Source: Anaerolineae bacterium
Lineage (GTDB): Bacteria > Chloroflexota > Anaerolineae > Anaerolineales > UBA4823
Reading direction: 5' to 3'
DNA length: 64,000 bases
Assembly (NCBI GenBank): GCA_003327455.1
Contig: QOQU01000005.1
Coordinates: 124,001-188,000 of the forward strand
Shown: one piece after another, positions 44,791 through 54,049 of the stretch
How positions within the stretch are numbered: the first letter of the stretch is position 1
Layout: every line of letters starts with the position of its first letter
Translations under genes and position numbers: made by a program
Notes under the pieces: generated by a model
The model's input: only the letters and a program-made list of their open reading frames with translations
Told to the model about the DNA's origin: nothing
Database searches by the model: none

Positions 44791-45720
44791 ATGACGACAC
44801 CAACCAATTTACAGGGTATTTTTGCCGCTTCGATTACCCCCTTGTTGCCCAACGGAGAGATCGATCGCGACGGGTTGCCTGTTTATCTTAGTTTCCTAGC
44901 CCGACAAGGCTGTCATGGCGCTCTTCTGCTCGGCACAACTGGCGAAGGGCCATCTTTTTCCTGTGAGGAACGCGAGCAAATTCTGGAGGCGGCGCTTGCC
45001 GTTCGTCAGGAACAGCCTGATTTTGTGCTGCTTGCCGGTACGGGCACGCCAAGTTTGGAGGAAACAATTCTGCTCACCAAAACCGCCTTCTCTCTGGGTT
45101 ACGACGGCGTGGTTGTCTTGCCACCTTATTATTTCCGCAGTGTAAAAGAAGAGGGATTTCTTGCCTGGTTCGAACAGGTTCTCCAGCGTGCTGTTCCTGA
45201 GGATGGAAAACTGTTCCTTTATCACATTCCTCCGATGAGTGGTGTGTCCCTCTCCATTTCCTTTCTCGAAAAACTAAAGGACAGGTATCCCGATAAATTT
45301 GTTGGATTGAAGGATTCTTCGGGTGACGAAACCTTTTGTCAGCAATTGGGCCATCACTTTGGCAGGCAATTGGTTGTGTTTAATGGAAAAGACAATCTCT
45401 TGCCACTTGCCTTGAAACACAGCGCAGCGGGTTGTATTACCGCAGGGGCAAATTTATTTCCCAATCTCCTGCGTCGCACCTGGGAGGCTTTTCAACAGGG
45501 TGATGAAAAGGAGTTCAACCGCCTGAGCGATGTATTGCAGCGAGCGCGTCCGGTCATCGATCAGTATCCGCCTGCCAGTGCCTTGATCAAAGGGCTGCTA
45601 CCGCGTCTGACCAGGTTTCCTGGCTGGCAAAGCCGTTTACCCATCTTACCGCTTGCAGAAGACGTGCTCGACCAGGCGTATCATCTTCTGAGCGAAGCCT
45701 GTGGCAACCCCTACGTCTAA
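44791..45720 (+). CDS. Dihydrodipicolinate synthase family aldolase/lyase
   Basis: 309 residues from ATG 44791. (beta/alpha)8 class I aldolase: GTTGEGPSFSCEER substrate loop, Tyr in LYHIPP, and Schiff-base Lys in FVGLKDSSG. Usual DapA residues around the diaspartate site are only partly kept and no lysine genes are near, so it may act on another 2-oxo acid (N-acetylneuraminate lyase and KDG aldolase share the fold). ATG 44782 is possible but overlaps the -10 box. The next gene starts 20 bp before its stop. Confidence 0.85.
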   Translation: MTTPTNLQGIFAASITPLLPNGEIDRDGLPVYLSFLARQGCHGALLLGTTGEGPSFSCEEREQILEAALAVRQEQPDFVLLAGTGTPSLEETILLTKTAFSLGYDGVVVLPPYYFRSVKEEGFLAWFEQVLQRAVPEDGKLFLYHIPPMSGVSLSISFLEKLKDRYPDKFVGLKDSSGDETFCQQLGHHFGRQLVVFNGKDNLLPLALKHSAAGCITAGANLFPNLLRRTWEAFQQGDEKEFNRLSDVLQRARPVIDQYPPASALIKGLLPRLTRFPGWQSRLPILPLAEDVLDQAYHLLSEACGNPYV

Positions 45721-48190
45721 CCCTTCGGTCCAGCTACGCGTCATTCTCACCAGCCTGGTGTTCATTGGTTTGTTCATCCTCACGCTGGTGTTTTTGATTC
45801 TTGCCTATCCGATTGTGTTAGCACCACCACCTACAGCGACCCCAACCCTGACCCTGACGCCAACGATTACCCCAACCGTGACCCAAACGCCAACGATCAC
45901 GTTGACTCCCACACGCACCCTGACGCCTCGACCAACTCTAACCCCTTCTATTACGCTTACTTCCAGCCGTACACCGCTTCCCAGTGAAACACCCACACCA
46001 CCTGGCCCTCCAACCCTGACGCCAGCCGCACCTTTTGGCGGGCAAACCAATTATGCGCTCAACATGTGGAACGAAGATCTGGCAGCCGCCCTGGTTGATT
46101 TGATTCAGGATTATCCCAACACGCTCTCACCCAGCGCGCGCGGCGAAGGCGACCGCAATTACAACCAGGCATTCGCTTATGCGGTCTTTGCCCAAAATGA
46201 AGCCTTGCTCCGCTTTCCAGATAGTCGCTATGCTGCCCGATGGCGCTGGCAGCAAGCCCTCAACTATGCGCGCCTCGGAGATCCCAAAGCAGGCGCAGCC
46301 TTTGCTGCTCTCATCGAAGTCGGACTCAATACCCAGCAGACGAGCCTGTCCCAATTAACGCAATGGCTGAGTCAATTCCCTTTCTCAATGAAAGGGATCC
46401 TCACGCCCCTTCGACCGCCAGCGGAGTTTTATTCTGCCCATCTGCTGGAACTGAGCGGCCGTGGCAGCGCTTTTTTCCTTATAACCGAAACTTCGGCTGC
46501 TTTTAAAGTTTACCCGCTGTTGGTCGGCTTTGACTTCTCCTCTCAGAAGACCACGCCGACGGTTGGCACAGGGCTATCAACAATGGATCTGCCTCGCTAT
46601 CGGGCGTTCCGCGCTGATTTAAACGCCGACGGGATTGAAGAAATCGTTATCTATCAGGTCAACCCCCAGGCGGTGAATTGGTTAGCCCTACCATCGGTCT
46701 TCGATCTTTCCACATTGCCGCCTCAGGCATTAAGTTTCGATCCCGTTCGATCGCCTTTCCAGATCGGGATGAGTTATCTCAATTTGTGGAACATTCGTAC
46801 AGAGAGCGATGGTGGGAAGCTACTTTCCTTCTCTACCCGTCTGTTTCCGACCTGCCCGCTTGAACTGCAACGAGATTATGGTTGGGATGGAAGTGTATTT
46901 TTGCCTTATACCACAACAGTTAAAGTCTATCCTTATGCAGATACGCTGAATTATTGTGGCTTTTTAGTTGAGCACGCTGCAAATGTGTGGGGAAGAGAGG
47001 TGGCAATCCAACTGATGGATGCCCTTTTGCCGGTCTGGCCGCCCGAGACAGATCCTGAAGGCAAAGCCTATCCGCCAGATGCGAAAGACGAATGGCGCTT
47101 CCGCAAAGCCGTTTATCTCGCCGAACTGGGCGATTTTGCCGCCGCTCAAGCAGCCTTAGATGAGCTTTTGCAAACCCCGGCGATCAGCTCGAGTCGTTGG
47201 TTGGGTCCAGCGCAGACCTTTCGCGACCTCTATCGTTCGCCGGATGACCTCTATCGCGCTTGCCTTTCCACGACATTCTGTCAGGCTGGAGCCGTCTTAG
47301 CCGGACAATTAGAAACTCACCAAACCCAACAGGTCTCAGAAATCCTCAGCTTCATGGACCGCATTGGGGTCGTTCGACGCTCGACGGGATACTTCGATTT
47401 TGACGGGGACGGCAGTAAGGAGTTCTGGTTTGCCCTTCAACACCGGGTTGGCGAGAAGCTGGAAGTGTGGGCTTTATTTCCCCACGGCGAGCGCTTCGAT
47501 GCCTTGCAACTCCAGCAAATCGAAAACCAGAACCCTTCCTTTAGTTATTATGACGCTCTTTCCATACCGCCGGTCGTTTTGCTCAATCAGCGCCAGGCAT
47601 TTCGGGTTTTACGTTCCCCAGGCGATCGAAAACCGTATGTCGAAGCGGTTGAACTGCCGCGCTACTATCCTGACAAATTCAAAGACGCCGTGGCGAAGCT
47701 CGAAGTGGAGCTTTTTGAAGGCGCTGCTCCGGATCAGATTTACCGCAGTTTGCTTGACTTGCAGAAAACTCCCGGCTTACTCTGCCGGGCAACCTGGAGT
47801 TGTGATCGGTATACCTACCTGCTGGGTCTGGCGGCAGAGTTGAACGGCGACCAAAACGCGGCGGTGGCAGCGTACTATCGTTTATGGATGGATTACAGCA
47901 AATCACCCTTTACTACCATGGCGCGCTTGAAATTGCGCTCCCTCAGCACACCGACCTTTACCCCCACCTCCACCTCAACGCAGACACCTACACCAATGCC
48001 CTCACCCACGGCTACTCCGTTTGTGCCTACCGTGCCTGTCCCAACCGGTGCGACTCCGACCACAGGTCCTTTCACCCCCACCAGCGCACCCTTGCCGACC
48101 ATTCCCTCTGGAACGACCAGTCCTTACCCTGGGCCAGCACTGCCTACGGGTCCTGTACCGACTCAACCTGGACCTTATCCTTCTCCTTGA
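45701..48190 (+). CDS. Large membrane-anchored surface protein with Pro/Thr linkers
   Basis: 829 residues. One membrane helix (about 13-37), a linker of TPTLTLTPTITPT repeats (45-105), then an extracellular body with TPR-like stretches (YAVFAQNEALLRFPDSRYA; YLAELGDFAAAQAALDELL) and two calcium-loop/FG-GAP-like motifs (DLNADGIEE, DFDGDGSKE). A second Pro/Thr/Ser-rich tail covers about 750-829. GTG start inside the upstream gene. The function is not recognisable; its build suggests a wall-spanning protein that reaches beyond the cell wall. Confidence 0.72.
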   Translation: MATPTSNPSVQLRVILTSLVFIGLFILTLVFLILAYPIVLAPPPTATPTLTLTPTITPTVTQTPTITLTPTRTLTPRPTLTPSITLTSSRTPLPSETPTPPGPPTLTPAAPFGGQTNYALNMWNEDLAAALVDLIQDYPNTLSPSARGEGDRNYNQAFAYAVFAQNEALLRFPDSRYAARWRWQQALNYARLGDPKAGAAFAALIEVGLNTQQTSLSQLTQWLSQFPFSMKGILTPLRPPAEFYSAHLLELSGRGSAFFLITETSAAFKVYPLLVGFDFSSQKTTPTVGTGLSTMDLPRYRAFRADLNADGIEEIVIYQVNPQAVNWLALPSVFDLSTLPPQALSFDPVRSPFQIGMSYLNLWNIRTESDGGKLLSFSTRLFPTCPLELQRDYGWDGSVFLPYTTTVKVYPYADTLNYCGFLVEHAANVWGREVAIQLMDALLPVWPPETDPEGKAYPPDAKDEWRFRKAVYLAELGDFAAAQAALDELLQTPAISSSRWLGPAQTFRDLYRSPDDLYRACLSTTFCQAGAVLAGQLETHQTQQVSEILSFMDRIGVVRRSTGYFDFDGDGSKEFWFALQHRVGEKLEVWALFPHGERFDALQLQQIENQNPSFSYYDALSIPPVVLLNQRQAFRVLRSPGDRKPYVEAVELPRYYPDKFKDAVAKLEVELFEGAAPDQIYRSLLDLQKTPGLLCRATWSCDRYTYLLGLAAELNGDQNAAVAAYYRLWMDYSKSPFTTMARLKLRSLSTPTFTPTSTSTQTPTPMPSPTATPFVPTVPVPTGATPTTGPFTPTSAPLPTIPSGTTSPYPGPALPTGPVPTQPGPYPSP

Positions 48191-48226
48191 GGCACTTTTC
48201 CAACGAACAGGACACGAAACGCCGCC

Positions 48227-49360
48227 CTATGGTTGCGCCAGAGGGACCGAGAAGCCGAACAGTGAGCCTTCGCCTTCTTTTGATTCAACCCAGACGTGTC
48301 CACCGGCTGCTTCTACGATCCGTTTGACAATCGATAACCCCAGTCCTGTCCCCTGACGGTGACTTTTCCTGGCGTTTGATGCCCGAAAGAACTCCTGGAA
48401 CAGATTCTTTTGATCTGCTTCTGGAATGCCAATCCCGCTATCTCTAATCTCGCCGATCAATTGACCGTCTTCGGTCCTTAATGTGACTTCAACAAAACCT
48501 TTTTCTGTGTACTTAATAGCATTTCCAATCAGGTTTGTCCAAACGCTGGTGAAATGATCGCGATTCCCGAAAATGACTTTAGGGCCTGATTGGATATGCA
48601 GACGAAAATCCAAACCCTTCTCAATCGCCTGAGGCATCATTTTTTCAACAACCGCATTCAAAATTTCTTCCAGATCAATTTTTTCTACCTCACCTTCCTG
48701 GATTTGAGCCTGCACTCGACCAAGTTCAAGCAAATCGTTGATTAATTTCATTTGCTCTTGCGCTCGTTTGAGACACTTTTCGATGATTCCTTTTTGTTCC
48801 TCTGGAGAGATATAACCATCTTGAATCAATTTTAAGTATGTATGAATAGCTGCAATTGGTGCCTGTAATTCGTGAGTGACCAGACGGATAAATTGCATTT
48901 TAGAGCGATCCAATTCTTCCAGACGGGCTTTTTCCTCCTGCAAACGACGCGCTTCTGCTTCAATGCTTTGCAAACGCCTGGTTTCAAGAGACAGACGCCT
49001 GCGTTCCAAACCCTGGCGAACAACTAAAAGCAAGTCATCCACAGAGAAGGGTTTGGTCAGAAAATCATAGGCACCTTCTTTAATTGCCCGCACCGCCATC
49101 TCAACCGTAGCATAACCGGTAATGATGATACAGATTGCTTCCGGGTCAATTTTATGGATTTCCCCGATCAAATCGATTCCACTGATGCCAGGCATCATGA
49201 CATCAAGCAGCACTAAATCGCAAGGATTCTGGCGAAAGAGCGCCAAACCTTGTTCGCCGTTTTCTGCCGTTTCAACGATATATCCCTGGGGAGTCAAGCC
49301 GCGTTTGATTCCCTCGCGGATACCCGCTTCATCGTCAATGACCAGGATTCTATCCGCCAA
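48227..49360 (-). CDS. Receiver-histidine kinase hybrid
   Basis: 377 residues: N-terminal receiver (1-120; phospho-Asp in LVLLDVMMPGISG, Lys in FLTKPF), coiled coil (125-155), HisKA with H163 in VTHELQAP, and HATPase (GNAIKYTEKG, DSGIGIPEAD, GTGLGLSIVKRI). Receiver-first kinases usually receive a phosphate and pass it on. Last gene of the 15-gene minus-strand cluster; its start overlaps the upstream kinase by 11 bp. Confidence 0.92.
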   Translation of the reverse strand: MADRILVIDDEAGIREGIKRGLTPQGYIVETAENGEQGLALFRQNPCDLVLLDVMMPGISGIDLIGEIHKIDPEAICIIITGYATVEMAVRAIKEGAYDFLTKPFSVDDLLLVVRQGLERRRLSLETRRLQSIEAEARRLQEEKARLEELDRSKMQFIRLVTHELQAPIAAIHTYLKLIQDGYISPEEQKGIIEKCLKRAQEQMKLINDLLELGRVQAQIQEGEVEKIDLEEILNAVVEKMMPQAIEKGLDFRLHIQSGPKVIFGNRDHFTSVWTNLIGNAIKYTEKGFVEVTLRTEDGQLIGEIRDSGIGIPEADQKNLFQEFFRASNARKSHRQGTGLGLSIVKRIVEAAGGHVWVESKEGEGSLFGFSVPLAQP

Positions 49361-51368
49361 TTAATCCCTCCTCAGCCTGGTGTTCTCGAGGCAGGTTCAA
49401 CTTCACAGGCAAGCTAATGATAAAAGTCGTACCGCGCCCCACTTCGCTTCGGACAGAAATCTGGCCGCGGTGCATTTTGACAATTCCATAAATGATCGCC
49501 AGACCCAGGCCGGTGCCCTTTCCCACCGGTTTGGTGGTAAAGAAAGGTGTAAAGAGCTTGCTGAGATGCTCCTGAGGAATACCTTTACCTTCATCTTCTA
49601 CTTCAATTGTGATGCTGCCGGGTGGTTTCGCGGCGGTGCGGATGGTAATCTTGCCTCCATCTGGCATGGCATCGGCGGCGTTGTGAATGAGGTTCAGGAG
49701 CACTTCTCGTAATTGAGCTGCGTCCAGTTCTGCCAGGGGTAGAGATTTATCAAGTTCTAAGTTGAAGAGAATCTTCTCGTATTGTGGGTGGCGTTTTTCG
49801 ATTTCGATCAACTCTTGGATCAAATCGTTTAACGAAGTCGGTTGAGCGTTGACCTGAGTCTGGCGGGCAAAATTCAGTAAACCAGAGACAATCTGTTTGC
49901 AGCGCAGGGTCTCGTTGATGATGGTTTCTAAATCGGCTTTATGTTGGGGATCGAGGGCTGCTTCGCGGTGCAAAATATCAGCATAGAGCAAGATGGTGGC
50001 AAGGGGATTATTCAATTCATGTGCCACACCAGCTGCCAGTTGACCCAGAGAGGCTAATTTCTCGGATTGAATTAATTTATCTTGCGTGCTTTGAAGGGTG
50101 TCCAGCATGGTGTTGAACGAACTGGCAACCAGTCCAACCTCACCGCCAACATTAATCGGTGCCCGGGCAGATAGATCACCCTGGGAAACCTTTTGGCTGG
50201 TTTGAACCAGTTTACGTAACTCCCCCAACGGGCGGGTGATGTAGCCTGCGACTGGTATCGCCAGGATAAATGTCGTCAAAAGGCTCACCAGGGCAATCAG
50301 GCCAACCTGACGGTTAAACGCCGTGAGCAGCCGCATGAAGCGTTCCTGGCTGGCACCGACATAGAGAATGCCGACGATATTTCCTTGATGGTCGTAAATC
50401 GGATCGTAGCGAGTGATGTAATTCTGGTTCACTACAAAGGCCGGGCCAACAAAGCTTTCCCCTTTGTACAATACGACTTCGCCGACTTCGGCCGATAAGC
50501 GGGTCCCAATGGCGCGTTTGCCCTGCTCGGTGAGGACATTTGTAGAAACTCGCTGGTCGCCAAGAAAGATGGTCACGGTGTCAACGCCTGCCACCGTTTT
50601 AATCCGGTCAACCAGTGTGAAGTCATTATTGATCAAATGAAAAACAACCACTGCCCCCAGAGGTTGCCCTTTTTCGAGCAAAGGTGCAGCCGACACTAAC
50701 GCCAGGCCAGCGCTGCCTTCGCGTGGGTCAAAGGGTTGTGGGGCAGCGCGTGGGGTGTCCAGGATGGGAATGTGAGCTTTTTCGGCTAAGCCAACACTCA
50801 GCAGGGCTTCTTCGGGGATGATTTCGGTGGCAGAAAATATCTGCTGCTCTTCAATGGCTTTTTGGACAATCGGCAATGAGAAAGAATAGGCTGGGTCTTG
50901 CTCTAAGACGATGAGGTTCCTTTCTTCAAGAAGGAATCCGCCCTTCACTTTGCCGTCCTGATCCACAACTACAACGACGTGATTCCCTTGATCGAAAAGT
51001 CCCCTCATCTGGGTGGAGAGATAAGTCTGGAAATCGGATGTCGTTTGCCCCTTTTTACCTGTTAAGTCGGCTTGAAAGAAACTCAAGACCTGGGAATCGT
51101 TTGCCAGACGGGCGGTTGTATCCTCGATCCACTTCAAGTGATCGGCGTAGAAAGCCTGCGCCAGGCGCATATCGCGCGAGACGCGCTCGGTCATCGAGGT
51201 AATTAGATATTGATCAATGGTCCTGGAGATTACCCAGGCGCCAGCGCCGAACGAAAGCGCAGCAACCAGTGAAAAAGCCACTACGAGGGTAAATTGAAAC
51301 GGAGCAGGAAATATTTGCTTATAAAAGCGCAGGAATCCATTGGTTCGAATATCTGATCGATTGATCAC
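49350..51368 (-). CDS. Double-Cache, HAMP sensor histidine kinase
   Basis: 672 residues. Helix 1 at about 25-47, a long extracytoplasmic double-Cache domain (50-330; VVVVDQDGKVKGG, YDPIYDHQGNIVGILYVGASQ), helix 2 (about 345-367), HAMP (368-420), then NtrB-like HisKA with H450 in GVAHELNNP and HATPase (NAADAMPDGG, EGKGIPQEHL, GTGLGLAIIYG). GTG start behind GAGGGAA. It would sense a small extracellular ligand for the hydrogenase/formate cluster and overlaps the receiver-kinase gene. Confidence 0.92.
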   Translation of the reverse strand: MINRSDIRTNGFLRFYKQIFPAPFQFTLVVAFSLVAALSFGAGAWVISRTIDQYLITSMTERVSRDMRLAQAFYADHLKWIEDTTARLANDSQVLSFFQADLTGKKGQTTSDFQTYLSTQMRGLFDQGNHVVVVVDQDGKVKGGFLLEERNLIVLEQDPAYSFSLPIVQKAIEEQQIFSATEIIPEEALLSVGLAEKAHIPILDTPRAAPQPFDPREGSAGLALVSAAPLLEKGQPLGAVVVFHLINNDFTLVDRIKTVAGVDTVTIFLGDQRVSTNVLTEQGKRAIGTRLSAEVGEVVLYKGESFVGPAFVVNQNYITRYDPIYDHQGNIVGILYVGASQERFMRLLTAFNRQVGLIALVSLLTTFILAIPVAGYITRPLGELRKLVQTSQKVSQGDLSARAPINVGGEVGLVASSFNTMLDTLQSTQDKLIQSEKLASLGQLAAGVAHELNNPLATILLYADILHREAALDPQHKADLETIINETLRCKQIVSGLLNFARQTQVNAQPTSLNDLIQELIEIEKRHPQYEKILFNLELDKSLPLAELDAAQLREVLLNLIHNAADAMPDGGKITIRTAAKPPGSITIEVEDEGKGIPQEHLSKLFTPFFTTKPVGKGTGLGLAIIYGIVKMHRGQISVRSEVGRGTTFIISLPVKLNLPREHQAEEGLIGG

Positions 51369-51390
51369 GAAAGTTCCCTCAGGGTATGCC

Positions 51391-51867
51391 TCATGGCAAC
51401 ATAAAACAGTCTTCCAGGGCAGCCTGCACTTTGGAAGCCAGATATTCAGGAATCAAAGCCGAGCAGGTCGAAACCGAAGTGGAGAGGGCATAGATCGGAA
51501 CACCCTGTTCTCTCAGACACTGAAGGAAGCTTCCGGCGATGCCGGGGCGGAGGCGAAAGTCCGGCCCATAGATTCCGATGCTGGCAATATCGGTTTTTAG
51601 CTTGATGGATTGTACTCCGAGCGGTTTTTGAAGCCTTGCTAACAGATCAAAGGCTGCTGGCGTATCCTCCCGGGCAACAGCCAGCGTTAACTGTCCCTGA
51701 GCCGTGTGATCGTAAAGCTGTACAAGGAACTGGATGTTGATCTTTTGCAAGCCAAATTCGGTCAATAATTTCGCCTCGGCATCCGTTTTGACGCTGGTTA
51801 GCCCTTGAACGCACAGCATGGATAAGTTTTCATGTCGCAGGATACCGCCGATCTTTATTTTTTCCAC
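51391..51867 (-). CDS. Stand-alone double ACT-domain protein, aspartokinase-regulator-like
   Basis: 158 residues, two ACT domains (about 5-75 and 85-155). The second, with SIGIYGPDFRLRPGIAGSFL and GVPIYALSTSVSTCSALIP, closely follows the C-terminal regulatory part of aspartate kinase, but no kinase domain is attached and no amino-acid gene is near. ACT pairs bind amino acids or other small effectors. Its place 6 bp after a receiver gene and 22 bp before a kinase gene suggests an effector-sensing partner of the signalling proteins. Confidence 0.75.
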   Translation of the reverse strand: MEKIKIGGILRHENLSMLCVQGLTSVKTDAEAKLLTEFGLQKINIQFLVQLYDHTAQGQLTLAVAREDTPAAFDLLARLQKPLGVQSIKLKTDIASIGIYGPDFRLRPGIAGSFLQCLREQGVPIYALSTSVSTCSALIPEYLASKVQAALEDCFMLP

Positions 51868-51873
51868 CGCGCC

Positions 51874-52251
51874 TTATGGATTAAGCAGCTTATTGATCTG
51901 GCGGATTAACTCAGCCGCCTCTACCGGTTTGCTCATAAAGGCATTGATGTGGATATACTCATCAGTTGGGAACAGGGCGGCATAGTCCGTGTTGGCGATC
52001 GAAGTGACCATGATAATCGGGATTTTATTGATTTCTTCGTCCTCGTGGATGCGTTGCGTGATGGTCAGGCCATCCAAGACGGTATCCATGATCACATCCA
52101 GAATGACCAGGTCCGGCTTTTCCGCCTTCATTTTCTCGTAGCCCTCATTGCCGCTGGCAGCGCTGAGGGTTGTGTGACCGGCTTTTTCCAACACGATTCG
52201 GGTAGCTTCGACAAAATCCGGGTCATCATCGACAATTAAGATTTTTGCCAT
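51874..52251 (-). CDS. Output-less receiver protein (cluster copy 3)
   Basis: 125 residues from ATG 52251 (GGGAGAGATCT upstream), one receiver. Acidic DDD at 8-10, phospho-acceptor D52 in VILDVIMDTVLDG and Lys in FMSKPVEA. Where most receivers have MPxxDG after the Asp, this one has MDTVLDG; the copy at 62181 also has MDT. It overlaps no gene but lies 17 bp from the NuoF gene upstream. Confidence 0.9.
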   Translation of the reverse strand: MAKILIVDDDPDFVEATRIVLEKAGHTTLSAASGNEGYEKMKAEKPDLVILDVIMDTVLDGLTITQRIHEDEEINKIPIIMVTSIANTDYAALFPTDEYIHINAFMSKPVEAAELIRQINKLLNP

Positions 52252-52268
52252 AGATCTCTCCCAAATTC

Positions 52269-53543
52269 TCAATGGATCTGATTTCCCACCCAACATTTTT
52301 TGTGGGTGATATGAAAGTCATACTCACTCCGAAAGTGTTTGATTGTAGAACGGGCGGGGTTGACGAGAGCTGAACCCATGGGGCAGAAGGTAAGCCCATC
52401 GATCTCTCGTGCCAATTCAAGTGCAAGGTCAATATCGGCAGGTTTGCCCTTCCCGCGCTCGATGCGTTCCAAAATTTCGTATAGCCTGCGTGAGCCTAAC
52501 CGACAGGGGACACAACGACCGCAGGATTCATGGGCAAAGAACTTGGTCAGGCGGCGGGCAACTTCAACCATACAGGTTGTTTCGTCCATTACAATCATTG
52601 CCCCGGTCCCTAGCTGGCTGCCCACAGCGGCTAAGGTTTCAAAAGCCATGGGGACATCAACATGTTCGGCGGTTAAGACCGGTGTAGAAGCGCCACCAGG
52701 GATCACGGCTTTGAGCTTTTTACCGCCCCGAATGCCTCCGGCGTGTTCGTAAATGATCTCTCCAATGGTTGTTCCGAGCGGCAATTCGTAATTGCCCGGT
52801 TTGTTGACATGCCCACTGACTGAAAAAATTTTTGGCCCCTTGCTTTCAGCTGTGCCAATGCTGGCAAACCATTCTGGACCGCGCAGGATGATATGAGGAA
52901 TACATGCTAAGGTTTCAATGTTATGCACCAGGGTTGGATAACCGAATAGCCCCACCTGGGCGGGGTAGGGAGGTTTCAGGCGGGGATTACCCGGTTTACC
53001 CTCGAGCGATTCCAGCATGGCGGTTTCTTCGCCGCAGATATACGCCCCTGCCCCGCGATGGACGGACATATCCAGATCAAAACCGGAGCCGAGAATGTTT
53101 TTGCCTAAAAAACCGTGTTCGTATGCATCGGCAATGGCTTTGATCCAGCGCTTAACGCCCAAGAAGAACTCGCCGCGGATATAGACGTACGCTCGATGAG
53201 CACCAACCGCATAGCTGGCAATAATCACCCCTTCAATCACCTGATGAGGATCGCGTTCGACAATTTCGCGATCTTTGAAGGTACCTGGTTCGCCTTCATC
53301 CGTGTTAACCGCCACGATTTTAGGCACATCCGCTTCTTTGGGCATGAAGCCCCATTTAACCCCGGCCGGGAATCCGGCTCCACCTCGCCCTCGCAATCCA
53401 GAGCGCTTAACCATCTCAATCAATTCGTCTGGAGATTTCGTTAGAGCCAGACGGACAGCTTCATAGCCACCATTAGCAAGGTAGGTGTAAATTTTCTCAG
53501 AATTGGGGCGATAGATATTACGGGTCAGGATTGGTTCAAACAT
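52269..53543 (-). CDS. NuoF-like NAD(P)H-binding flavoprotein, short form
   Basis: 424 residues, the length and layout of complex I NuoF. FMN/NADH-binding GRGGAGFPAG at 52-61, ESCGRCVPC with C341/C344/C347 plus C387 for a [4Fe-4S] cluster. It lacks the thioredoxin-like N-terminus and C-terminal ferredoxin domains of the second NuoF in this cluster. Works with the NuoE encoded 26 bp upstream. No other complex I gene is in the window, so it is a diaphorase module for another enzyme. Confidence 0.93.
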   Translation of the reverse strand: MFEPILTRNIYRPNSEKIYTYLANGGYEAVRLALTKSPDELIEMVKRSGLRGRGGAGFPAGVKWGFMPKEADVPKIVAVNTDEGEPGTFKDREIVERDPHQVIEGVIIASYAVGAHRAYVYIRGEFFLGVKRWIKAIADAYEHGFLGKNILGSGFDLDMSVHRGAGAYICGEETAMLESLEGKPGNPRLKPPYPAQVGLFGYPTLVHNIETLACIPHIILRGPEWFASIGTAESKGPKIFSVSGHVNKPGNYELPLGTTIGEIIYEHAGGIRGGKKLKAVIPGGASTPVLTAEHVDVPMAFETLAAVGSQLGTGAMIVMDETTCMVEVARRLTKFFAHESCGRCVPCRLGSRRLYEILERIERGKGKPADIDLALELAREIDGLTFCPMGSALVNPARSTIKHFRSEYDFHITHKKCWVGNQIH

Positions 53544-53569
53544 CTTTATAGCTTTCTTTACCTGGCCAT

Positions 53570-54046
53570 TTATCGTTCTTGTTGCAGGCGTTCCAGCAAT
53601 TGATCGATCGCAGAGAGGGTCATGTTCTCATACAGGTCATCGTTGACCTTAATCGCCGGGGCTGTCCCGCAGGCAGCCAGGCATTGGACAACTTCAAGGG
53701 TAAACCTGCCATCGGGTGTGGTCTCGCCGGGTCGGATGCCCAGCTTTTCCGCTACATAGTTGATAATTGGCTCTGCCCCGCCTACCAGATAACAAGACAG
53801 GCCTTCACAGACCTGAATGCGATATTTTCCTTGCGGTTGAAGCTTGAACATGGTGTAGAAACTGGCTGTGCTCTTGACCTGCCCCACGGTCAGGTCTAAT
53901 CGCTCAGCCACGCGCCGAATCGCTTCATCGTTCAACCAACCATACTGCTCCTGGGCGATATACAGGGCAGCCAGTAACATGGCTCGTTTGCGGACATCTT
54001 CCACTGGCTCGATTCTTCGGGTGGTTGTCGATGGAGTTGCTACCAT
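53570..54046 (-). CDS. NuoE-like [2Fe-2S] subunit, second copy
   Basis: 158 residues. The [2Fe-2S] ligands C80, C85 (CEGLSC) and C122, C126 (CLAAC) are complete, with an N-terminal helical bundle (AQEQYGWLNDEAIRRVAERL). It closely follows complex I NuoE. AAAGGAAG RBS; 3 bp after the receiver gene upstream. Forms a diaphorase with the short NuoF. Confidence 0.93.
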   Translation of the reverse strand: MVATPSTTTRRIEPVEDVRKRAMLLAALYIAQEQYGWLNDEAIRRVAERLDLTVGQVKSTASFYTMFKLQPQGKYRIQVCEGLSCYLVGGAEPIINYVAEKLGIRPGETTPDGRFTLEVVQCLAACGTAPAIKVNDDLYENMTLSAIDQLLERLQQER

Positions 54047-54049
54047 TCG

